From Scatomorpha gallistercoris (GTDB lineage Bacteria > Bacillota > Clostridia > Oscillospirales > Oscillospiraceae), in NCBI GenBank assembly GCA_018713005.1, contig DVFX01000126.1, positions 1 through 25,319 on the forward strand: a DNA stretch of 25,319 nt, written 5' to 3'. The notes under the pieces are model-generated. The model searched no databases. It worked only from the letters and a program-made list of their open reading frames with translations, and had not been told where the DNA came from. Positions 14,240-20,873 of the stretch are shown here, piece after piece; the first letter of the stretch is position 1; each line of letters starts with the position of its first letter. The translations under genes were made by a program, and so were the position numbers.

Positions 14240-16036
14240 GTGAAAGAGGTTCTAAAAGGAATCGGAAACTTTTTTAAGAACAAGTACGCAAAAGTCGTAG
14301 GTGTTGGCCTGGTACTTATACTGCTGGGTGGTATTTTCTCCTCGGCCCTGAATACCAATTTCGGCAACGTAGAGGTTGTACAGGTGGAGTTTGTTTGCGA
14401 CAACGGGGCCACCATCGCGGGCAATCTGTACGTGCCCTCAAGCGCTACGAGCGAGGACCCTGCGCCGGCTATATACGTGCAGCACGGCGGAAATAGCAGT
14501 CGAGAGTCCATGTTCACCTACGCGCTGGAGTACTCCAGGCGCGGCTACGTGGTGTTCAATGGCGAAGGCTACGGCAACGGTTACAGCACTTGGCCAGAAA
14601 ACGACGATGAAAAGTATGCGTCTTATTACGCGATTGAATACCTCAAGGAGCTTGACTTTGTTGATTCTGATCGCATAGGCGCAATAGCCCACTCCGCCGG
14701 CTGCAGCCAGATAGTCAGCACGGCACTCTACAACAACAACGAACTCGGCATACGTTCGGTGTGTGTAACAGGCGCGGGTGCCAACGGCGTTACGGTCGAC
14801 AGCCCGTTCAACCTGGCATACATCGTTGGCCACCGCGATGAGAACAATGCAAATTCTCGCTACATACTTTCCGACCCCAGCCTTATGGAGATGTTTGGCA
14901 CCACGGAGACAATAGTCGAAGGCCAGTACTACGGCTCTATTGAGGACAACACCGCAAGGGTAATGTGGAACCCGGAGGGTGTTTTCCACGCACAGGTCAC
15001 ACAGTCTGGCAAGGTGTGCCAGTATTCCATCGAATATTTTGATGAAACTCTTAACTATGATTCTGGTGTAGAGTCCACCAACCTCATATTTTACTGGCGG
15101 CACGTTGCAGACTACGTTGCCCTAGCCGGGCTGATACTTGTTATGTTTGGGCTGATGTTTGCATTTACCGGCACAAAAAAATATAAGGCCAACTACGTAG
15201 CCGAGGTGAGCGCAGCCCGCCTGGTGCTCAACGCCAGATTCTACATAGTTGTAGGAATCATAGTTATTGTCACGGTTGCATTTACCCAGACCATTTACCT
15301 GCATGGTCTGAACACACATTTGATTCAGAACCTGTTCCCGGTGCTGTCGCTGAGTATGGTCAACTGCAATATCGAGTATATTGTTGTGACATCTGTTTTC
15401 ATGATTCTGGTCAACATGTACCTGAAGAAAAAGACTCCCGGATTCGACTTCAAAGAAGATGCGAAAGTTTGGAAGGCACCACTCAAGAAAATACTTGGCA
15501 ACATAGGTATAGCGCTGATTATTTTCCTTATCATGCATACCATTGCATATTATTTGCAGGAAGTGTTTAATTTCACCCACTTCCACTTCGCGCTGTTCAA
15601 GCCCGAGCTATTCGTGTTAAACTCCCAGCGCTGGCTGATGTTCTTTGCCTATTTCATACCGTTCTTCATCTCGCAGGTACTAACCAATTATGTCGAGGCC
15701 TCCTCCTATCGCATAAAGGGAGGAACCAATAAGAGCTTTTTCGTGATATGTCTGATTGTGAACATGCTGGCTCAGCTGCTCTATGTGCTCATGATGATTG
15801 CCTACCGCTCCTTCGACGTGAGTCTTGGTACCGGCGCAATCGCGGAGTTCCTGAATCTAGTTACGCCCAGGATGGCATTCCTATCCACAGTTCTCGGAGG
15901 CGTCATTGTATCCCCGCTGCTTGCCGCAGTCACCGTCTGGGGATATGAACGCTCTAAATCCATATGGCTTGGTACTGCGCTCAACACCTGTCTGCTTTGC
16001 TGGATTGCCTGTGGACAGGGCATAAATGCAATCTGA
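14240..16036 (+). CDS. Membrane protein with extracytoplasmic alpha/beta-hydrolase domain
   Basis: This is a 598-residue protein of unknown substrate. Residues 17-36 form an N-terminal membrane anchor after a basic stretch (FFKNKYAK). Residues 45-280 are an alpha/beta-hydrolase of the dienelactone-hydrolase or S9-peptidase-like type: oxyanion-region HGG (82-84), nucleophile elbow AHSAG with S152, and a likely catalytic His at H250 (GVFHAQ). About eight membrane helices follow, near 289-309, 333-353, 368-394, 418-439, 463-482, 499-521, 546-567 and 575-592. GTKKYK after the first of these predicts the hydrolase domain outside the cell by the positive-inside rule. The GTG start has AGGGGAGG 6 nt upstream. 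It is divergent from the LytTR system, which probably controls it. I do not recognise a named family. Confidence 0.85.
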   Translation: MKEVLKGIGNFFKNKYAKVVGVGLVLILLGGIFSSALNTNFGNVEVVQVEFVCDNGATIAGNLYVPSSATSEDPAPAIYVQHGGNSSRESMFTYALEYSRRGYVVFNGEGYGNGYSTWPENDDEKYASYYAIEYLKELDFVDSDRIGAIAHSAGCSQIVSTALYNNNELGIRSVCVTGAGANGVTVDSPFNLAYIVGHRDENNANSRYILSDPSLMEMFGTTETIVEGQYYGSIEDNTARVMWNPEGVFHAQVTQSGKVCQYSIEYFDETLNYDSGVESTNLIFYWRHVADYVALAGLILVMFGLMFAFTGTKKYKANYVAEVSAARLVLNARFYIVVGIIVIVTVAFTQTIYLHGLNTHLIQNLFPVLSLSMVNCNIEYIVVTSVFMILVNMYLKKKTPGFDFKEDAKVWKAPLKKILGNIGIALIIFLIMHTIAYYLQEVFNFTHFHFALFKPELFVLNSQRWLMFFAYFIPFFISQVLTNYVEASSYRIKGGTNKSFFVICLIVNMLAQLLYVLMMIAYRSFDVSLGTGAIAEFLNLVTPRMAFLSTVLGGVIVSPLLAAVTVWGYERSKSIWLGTALNTCLLCWIACGQGINAI

Positions 16037-16051
16037 TTCATTTATACACTC

Positions 16052-16095
16052 CTTCAAGAGCTGCGGGCACTGGTAAGTGCCTGCAGCTCTTGAAG
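16052..16095. other. Long perfect hairpin downstream of the membrane hydrolase
   Basis: A 13-bp perfect arm (CTTCAAGAGCTGC, 16052-16064, with GCAGCTCTTGAAG, 16083-16095) continues inward for six more pairs including one G-T, closing a TGGTAA loop. That makes 19 bp in all. No T-run follows in either direction, so it is not a standard terminator. It starts 15 nt after the hydrolase stop and may be a 3'-end stability or processing element. Confidence 0.6.
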
Positions 16096-16106
16096 CGTTC
16101 GGCATG

Positions 16107-16137
16107 AAAAAGCATCTCCATTTTGGAGATGCTTTTT
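16107..16137. terminator. Bidirectional terminator between hydrolase and MBL genes
   Basis: AAAAAGCATCTCC (16107-16119) pairs with GGAGATGCTTTTT (16125-16137) around ATTTT, giving 13 bp with A- and T-runs at the ends. It serves the convergent hydrolase (plus) and MBL (minus) genes. Its stem is AT-richer than the one beside the left repeat. Confidence 0.9.
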
Positions 16138-16205
16138 CACGCGGCGCGGATTATCTCCGCGCCGTCGGAGTGCAGGGTGATGTCTCCGTCCCTGTCCGTG
16201 CGCAG
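16131..16205. repeat. Right 75-nt direct repeat (3' end of MBL gene)
   Basis: It matches 11767-11841 at 71 of 75 positions with no gaps. It starts inside the terminator arm (GCTTTTTCAC) and ends at CGCAG within the MBL coding region. All four differences are synonymous in the MBL reading frame. Confidence 0.9.
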
Positions 16206-17042
16206 GAGCAGTATCCCGCGCTCGTCGCAGAGCTCCACTACCTCATCGTGAGGGTGGCCGTAGGAGTTGTCGAGGCCGCAGCTTGCGACGGCGACCTCCG
16301 GCGAGGTCAGGCGCAGTACTTCCTCGTCCGTGGAAGTGCTGCTGCCGTGATGGCCGAGCTTGAGCACGTCGCAGTTGAGCGAGTACCCGCCGACGTAGGC
16401 GCAGTCGAGCAGCGGCTCCGCGCCGATGTCGCCGGTGAAGAGGAAACTGTCGTCGCCGTAATCAAGGCGCACGACGAGGCTCGAGTCGTTCACGTCGCCG
16501 TCCCAGTCGTCCACCGGGCCGATGAACTCGAACACAGCCGAGCCGAGCGTGAACTCGCTGCCCGGCTCCGGCACCGTTATAGCGAGGCCGAGCTCCGCCG
16601 CCGTGTCCTCAAAGCGGGTAAAGGTGCCGGAGGAGTCAAACTCCGTGTAAGGCGCGAAGAGCATGCCGACCTCGTAGTTTTCGAGTATGTAGTCCAGGCC
16701 GCCGCAGTGGTCCTCGTGAGCGTGCGTACACACGACGTAGTCGAGCTGCGTGACCCCGATGCTGTCCAGGTACGAGGCGACAACCTCGCCCTGGCCCGGT
16801 ACGCCCGCGTCAATCAGCAGGGTTTCGCCCTCGCAGTAGGCAAGGGTGCTGTCGCCCTGACCCACGTCTATGAACGTGACGTATACGCCCTCGCCGGGCA
16901 GCGGAGTCGCCGCCGGGGTAAGGCGCACGTTGTCGAACCAGCCCAGCTGCGCGCCGCCTGCAATAAGCGCAGCGGCGAGTATGGCCAGCAGTGTGCCGAG
17001 CGCGCTCTTGGGCGCGCCGCGGCGGCGTTTCCGTGCCGCCAT
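16137..17042 (-). CDS. Secreted or membrane-anchored ComEC C-terminal-like MBL hydrolase
   Basis: The 301-residue protein has a basic N-terminus (ARKRRRG) and one hydrophobic helix (about residues 14-34), probably an anchor or signal peptide. Then comes an MBL domain beginning VYVTFIDVGQGDST. This opening, with HAHEDH (H107, H109, D111, H112), LFTGDIG, LKLGHHGS and SYGHPHDEV, is characteristic of the ComEC/Rec2 C-terminal domain group. In ComEC this domain may degrade the non-transported DNA strand. Stand-alone versions are common in Clostridia and their substrate is unproven. AAAGGAGGT precedes the ATG at 17042. It lies 19 bases after ispE. Its last 23 codons are duplicated at 11773-11841. 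Confidence 0.93.
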   Translation of the reverse strand: MAARKRRRGAPKSALGTLLAILAAALIAGGAQLGWFDNVRLTPAATPLPGEGVYVTFIDVGQGDSTLAYCEGETLLIDAGVPGQGEVVASYLDSIGVTQLDYVVCTHAHEDHCGGLDYILENYEVGMLFAPYTEFDSSGTFTRFEDTAAELGLAITVPEPGSEFTLGSAVFEFIGPVDDWDGDVNDSSLVVRLDYGDDSFLFTGDIGAEPLLDCAYVGGYSLNCDVLKLGHHGSSTSTDEEVLRLTSPEVAVASCGLDNSYGHPHDEVVELCDERGILLLRTDRDGDITLHSDGAEIIRAA

Positions 17043-17061
17043 GTTTACCTCCTTTGCCGCG

Positions 17062-17919
17062 TCATTCCGCAGCCGCCAGGAACACCTCCCGGCAGTTGGC
17101 CTTGACCTCGGAATATGCCGCGCGGGCGCTTGCCTCGTCGGGGAAGAGGCCGAATACCGCGCTGCCCGAGCCCGACATCGCCGCGCCCAGTGCACCGCTG
17201 TCGAGCAGCTGGAATTTCAGGGAATTCACTGTCCTGGACGCGCGCGCGTCCAGCACGTCCTCGAACACGTTGTACATGCGCTGTGCCACGCCGCGCACGT
17301 CTCCGCGCGTGATGGCGTCTATTATCCCGTTCGTGTCGGGGTGGCAGCGGCTGCGCCGCGCGTCGATGCGCCCGAAGAGCTCGGGCGTCGAGCAGGAGAA
17401 GTGCGGCATGCATATGACGACATGCGTGCGCGGCAGCGCGGGCAGCGCGGTGAGCTTTTCGCCGCGGCCCTCGGCCAGGGCGGCTCCGCCCATGAGGCAG
17501 TACGGCACGTCGCTGCCCGCCTCCATTGCGGCGGCGTAGAGGCGCTCGTCGTCCAGCGCGCCGCCGTTCAGCTCGTTGAGCGCGCGCAGTACCGCCGCAG
17601 CGTCGGACGAGCCGCCGCCCAGCCCTGCGCAGACGGGTATGCGCTTGGTTATTTTAATGTGTGCGCCGCCCTCGCGCCCCAGCGCGGCGTAATAGGCGCG
17701 CGCCGCCTTGACGGCCACGTTTTTGTCGCCGGTGGGTATATATGTCCGGTTCGTGTGCGCGACGTAGTCCCCGGCGCTCGCCTCCTCCACCGTCACATCG
17801 TCCGCGAGCGAGCAGCTCAGCATGACCATGCGCAGGTTGTGGAAGCCGTCGGGTCGCTTGCCCAACACGTCGAGCGAGAGATTCAGTTTGGCCCTCGCGG
17901 GCACCGTGACCGCGCTCAT
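17062..17919 (-). CDS. ispE: 4-diphosphocytidyl-2-C-methyl-D-erythritol kinase
   Basis: IspE phosphorylates CDP-methylerythritol in the non-mevalonate (MEP) isoprenoid pathway. The 285-residue GHMP kinase has the family start ARAKLNLSLDV (K11), the glycine-rich ATP loop PVCAGLGGGSSDAAAV (95-110), GSDVPYC with the catalytic Asp D137, and the C-terminal GALGAAMSGSGSAVFG loop. Length and motifs are normal. The ATG at 17919 overlaps the upstream stop codon (ATGA) with no clear ribosome site, so translation is probably coupled to the ApgM-like gene. Confidence 0.96.
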   Translation of the reverse strand: MSAVTVPARAKLNLSLDVLGKRPDGFHNLRMVMLSCSLADDVTVEEASAGDYVAHTNRTYIPTGDKNVAVKAARAYYAALGREGGAHIKITKRIPVCAGLGGGSSDAAAVLRALNELNGGALDDERLYAAAMEAGSDVPYCLMGGAALAEGRGEKLTALPALPRTHVVICMPHFSCSTPELFGRIDARRSRCHPDTNGIIDAITRGDVRGVAQRMYNVFEDVLDARASRTVNSLKFQLLDSGALGAAMSGSGSAVFGLFPDEASARAAYSEVKANCREVFLAAAE

Positions 17920-19151
17920 CGTGAAAACAGCAGCGGCATGAGCTCGGTGCCGGAACGCAGGAAGGGGCCTTGCCCGCCGTTCTTCTCGCTGTAGGGCAGG
18001 CCGGAGCCGGGCGTGCTTTCGCGGCTGTCGTATATCATAAACGGCACCGGCGTCTCACCGTGCGCACCGTTGCGCATGAAGGTGCGGTGGTCGGAGAGAA
18101 TGAGCAGCCGGAAGTCCTCGCCGGAGGCGCGCAGAGCCTCGCACAGCGGCTTCACAACGCGCTCGGATAGGCACTCGACGGAGTATATCTTGTGCTCCAG
18201 GTCGTGGTTGTGCGTGGCCTCGTCGGGGCCCTCGAGGTGGACGGCCGCGAAGTCGTGGCTCTTGAGCACTTCGAGCGCGGCGGTGGTCTTTGCCTCGTAG
18301 TCGGTGTCCCACTCGCCCGTGGCCGTGGGTATGCTTATGGGCTCTAGGCCGACCAGCACGGCGATGCCGTGGCAGAGCGGCACGGCGGAGATTACGCCGC
18401 CGTCGGAGCCGTAGTGCTCGGGGAAGCTGGGCAGCTTGGCGCCCTTGCCCTCGGCCCAGAACCAGATGCCGTTTGCGGGCAGGCGCCCCTCGGCGCGGCG
18501 CTTTTCGTTTATCGGGTGGTGATCCAGCAGCTCATTGGCCTTGACCATCAGTGCGAGCAGGGTTTCGGCGTTGCCGTTGCCCGCGGGCAGGATGGGGCCT
18601 ATCTTCTCGTTCAGGTGGTCGTGCGGCGGGGCGAGTTTTATGCCGGCTATGTCGCCGCCCATCTGCACGGCGAGATGCCTGAAGCTCGAGCCGGGGCGCA
18701 CGCTCATGCCCGCTTCCGCGGCCATGGAGGCAAAGTCGGGGTTTGCGAAAAGCCACTTCACGAGCTCGTCGCTCTCCTCGCCTTCAATCGAGCCTGCGCT
18801 GTGCGAGACCATGGTCTTTTCGGCGTAGGGCAGGCTCTCTTCGCCGCCCAGCGTGACCATGTTGCAGCGGTAGCAGGCCGCGCCTTCCGGCAGTGCCTCG
18901 CCGCTTGCGGCCAGCTCCAGCGGGGCGCGGCCGGAGAAATACTTCGCCGGGTCGCAGCCGAATATGGACATGATGGCGGTGTCGCTGCCTGGGGGGAAGC
19001 CCTCGGGTATGGTCTGAACCAGGCCGAGCATGCCGCGCTCACAGAGCGAGTCGAAATACGGCTTCCTGCACACCTCGAGCGGAGTTTTCCCGTCCAGCTC
19101 CGGCAGCGGATCGTCGGCCATGCCGTCGCCTATTATAAGTATATACTTCAT
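17916..19151 (-). CDS. ApgM-family phosphoglycerate mutase or proposed homoserine kinase
   Basis: This 411-residue alkaline-phosphatase-superfamily metalloenzyme begins MKYILIIGDGMADDPLPELDGKTPLE, with metal ligand D9 and the nucleophile region PPGSDTAIMSIFG (S56). A substrate-binding insert follows, then AVHLEGPDEATHNHDLEHK and LILSDHRTF with the remaining metal ligands. The family includes archaeal-type 2,3-bisphosphoglycerate-independent phosphoglycerate mutase and a branch proposed as an alternative homoserine kinase (TIGR02535). The EGPDEAxH segment resembles the EAPDExxH form I associate with that branch. hom and aspartokinase lie in the same window, about 11 kb away. The frame extends 25 codons upstream, but TGGAGGT precedes the ATG at 19151. 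Confidence 0.88.
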   Translation of the reverse strand: MKYILIIGDGMADDPLPELDGKTPLEVCRKPYFDSLCERGMLGLVQTIPEGFPPGSDTAIMSIFGCDPAKYFSGRAPLELAASGEALPEGAACYRCNMVTLGGEESLPYAEKTMVSHSAGSIEGEESDELVKWLFANPDFASMAAEAGMSVRPGSSFRHLAVQMGGDIAGIKLAPPHDHLNEKIGPILPAGNGNAETLLALMVKANELLDHHPINEKRRAEGRLPANGIWFWAEGKGAKLPSFPEHYGSDGGVISAVPLCHGIAVLVGLEPISIPTATGEWDTDYEAKTTAALEVLKSHDFAAVHLEGPDEATHNHDLEHKIYSVECLSERVVKPLCEALRASGEDFRLLILSDHRTFMRNGAHGETPVPFMIYDSRESTPGSGLPYSEKNGGQGPFLRSGTELMPLLFSR

Positions 19152-19202
19152 GCGTTGACCTCCATTGTCGCTAGCGGAAATGCTTTTAGAAGAACGGTAA
19201 AT

Positions 19203-19208
19203 ATTATA
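19203..19208 (-). promoter_or_regulatory. Possible -10 of the ApgM-like gene promoter
   Basis: On the minus strand a perfect TATAAT lies 51 bases upstream of the ATG at 19151. The expected -35 position holds only TTTTAT, so support is limited. Confidence 0.35.
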
Positions 19209-19298
19209 ACTCAGATTTTGACGCAATAAAAGAGTAAATGCTATAATAAGTATATTTAAAACGGCCGCAACTTTGTGAAAAAAATCGCTATTTAAAGG

Positions 19299-19327
19299 TT
19301 GAACTATAATTTACTTTGTGCTATTAT
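19299..19327 (+). promoter_or_regulatory. Promoter of the V-type ATPase operon
   Basis: TTGAAC (19299-19304), exactly 17 nt, and TATTAT (19322-19327) match sigma-A consensus at four and five of six positions. They lie 36 bases before the TTG start of the first ATPase gene. A second TATAAT at 19305-19310 lacks a -35. Confidence 0.6.
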
Positions 19328-19363
19328 GCACCTGTAATAATTACTTGCGGGGAGGTGGACCCT

Positions 19364-19789
19364 TTGCCAAAAAGCGCAAAAAAGGCGCAACAAGACGCCG
19401 CTGCCGCCGAGCGCGCGGAGCGCGAATTTGAGCAGCTGCGTGAACGGCTGAAGGCTGAGACCGAAGCGGCCATGACCGTGCTGCGTGCGCTTATGGACAC
19501 CGAGAGGCAGGCCAGGGGCATCGAGCAGGCCGCCGACGACTACGAGGTAGGCGCGGAGTGGCGCATTTCGGAATCTGTGCGCGAAATTGATGCCGCCGAG
19601 GACAAAGAGGTCAAAAGGCTCATAGCCCAGGATGAGAATGACGCCAAAAAGCGCGCAGACGCTCAGATAGCCGCGGTGGAGGCGGAGGTTGAGAAGAAAC
19701 GCGCCGAGATAAGCCGCCGCTTTGAGGAGCACCGCGCGGAGTATGCGGACAAGGTGTTCGGCCTTGTAATCGGAGCAGAAGATGAATAA
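19364..19789 (+). CDS. V-type ATPase subunit G/H (peripheral stalk coiled coil)
   Basis: The 141-residue protein is almost entirely charged, Ala/Glu/Lys/Arg-rich heptad sequence (for example AAAERAEREFEQLRERLKAE), predicted to be a long coiled coil. Its first place in the operon and this composition fit the G/H peripheral-stalk subunit, which pairs with subunit E to tether the A3B3 head to subunit I. The frame is open 16 codons upstream, but GGAGGT ends 7 nt before the TTG at 19364, giving a TTG start. It overlaps the subunit C gene by 8 nt. Assignment rests on position and coiled-coil character more than on strict motifs. Confidence 0.8.
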   Translation: MPKSAKKAQQDAAAAERAEREFEQLRERLKAETEAAMTVLRALMDTERQARGIEQAADDYEVGAEWRISESVREIDAAEDKEVKRLIAQDENDAKKRADAQIAAVEAEVEKKRAEISRRFEEHRAEYADKVFGLVIGAEDE

Positions 19790-20825
19790 TTCTACCAGAC
19801 GCGCGCTGGATATAGCCCTCGCGACAGAGGCGAGGGGCATGTACGCCGGGCTGCTGTCGCCGGAGGAGAAGCAGCGCATCAGCCAGATGCGCTCGACGCA
19901 GGAGCTGGTTCACCTGCTCACGCGCAGCGACGCGTGGCACACCGCCGCGCTTTCCCTCCAGTCGGGGGAACTCACGGATTCGCGCTTTTCCGATGCGGTG
20001 CGCCGCTGCGTCCTCGGCGACTTTGAGCGCCTCTATCGCTTCGCCAACGACATGTCGCGCCAGTTTTTGAATTTCATAACCCTGGATGTAGAGCTGCAGG
20101 CGATAATGCGGGCCTTGCGGCGGCTGATATCCCCTCCGGCTTCGGAGGACGAGGCCGCGCCGGAATCCATGCCGCCCGTGTTCCGGGACATGCCGGGACA
20201 CAGCCTCGAGCGGCTGCGCAGGGCCAAGACCTATGAGGAGATATCCTCGGCGGTCTCCGGCAGCATATACGCCAAGGCGCTCTATACTTTGCACCTCGAC
20301 GAGAAAACGGGGCTGCCGTCGCTTGCGGATGCGGTCACGGGGCTTGAGTCAATGTTTTTTGACGCATTGGCGGAGTACATGCGCACCGGCTACCGCGGGC
20401 CCGCCCGTGAAGAGCTGGGGAAGGCGGTGGCGTTCCGCGCGGACATGCTGAACATATCTTACCTCATGCGCCTGCGCCGCTTCGATACGCCGGGCGACAA
20501 GGCGGAAAAGCTTTTGCTGCCGCTGAGGGGAGCGATAACGACCTCCGTCGCGCGCCGCGCCCTCGACGCGGGCAGCGACCAGGAGGCGCTTGAGATAATC
20601 AGGAAGACGCCGTGCGGCAAATGGCTGCCGGAAGAGATGGAAGCCGCGCCGGAACCGATGATACGCTCGGCGCAGAACGCCTACTTCCGCAAGGTGCTGC
20701 ACGGGAAACTCAACCTCGCCGTCGTGTATGCTTTCCTTATATTGAAGGAGTACGAGGGCGATATGCTTACCCGGGTTTTCGTGGCGCTGCGCTACGGTCT
20801 GGACCCGGCCGAGTTTATGGATTGA
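19782..20825 (+). CDS. ntpC: V-type ATPase subunit C (d-type)
   Basis: Subunit C is the cone-shaped connector between the central stalk and the membrane rotor ring. The 347-residue helical protein has the family pattern of three similar helical parts, with segments such as RGMYAGLLS, MLNISYLMRLRRF (a hallmark of vATP-synt_AC39 proteins) and the ending YEGDMLTRVFVALRYGLDPAEFM. The ATG overlaps the end of the stalk gene, with GGAG shortly upstream. A 48-bp gap separates it from subunit I. Confidence 0.92.
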   Translation: MNNSTRRALDIALATEARGMYAGLLSPEEKQRISQMRSTQELVHLLTRSDAWHTAALSLQSGELTDSRFSDAVRRCVLGDFERLYRFANDMSRQFLNFITLDVELQAIMRALRRLISPPASEDEAAPESMPPVFRDMPGHSLERLRRAKTYEEISSAVSGSIYAKALYTLHLDEKTGLPSLADAVTGLESMFFDALAEYMRTGYRGPAREELGKAVAFRADMLNISYLMRLRRFDTPGDKAEKLLLPLRGAITTSVARRALDAGSDQEALEIIRKTPCGKWLPEEMEAAPEPMIRSAQNAYFRKVLHGKLNLAVVYAFLILKEYEGDMLTRVFVALRYGLDPAEFMD

Positions 20826-20873
20826 CCGCCGACAGACTATTTAAGCTGAACCTTATGTGAGGGGGACAGATAC

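Larger units (their letters stand above)
11767..16205. mobile_element. Candidate acquired island bounded by 75-nt direct repeats
   Basis: The segment carries the LytTR/GHKL system and the membrane hydrolase, and its base composition is clearly lower in GC than its surroundings (42% in 12001-12060 and 38% in 15241-15300, against 65% in 10681-10740). It is flanked by direct repeats 11767-11841 and 16131-16205, 71 of 75 identical. The right copy is the 3' end of the intact ComEC-like MBL gene and the left is a detached copy. This layout is what integration into the 3' end of a gene leaves behind. No integrase, transposase or terminal inverted repeat is visible, so the mechanism is inferred only. 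Confidence 0.55.
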
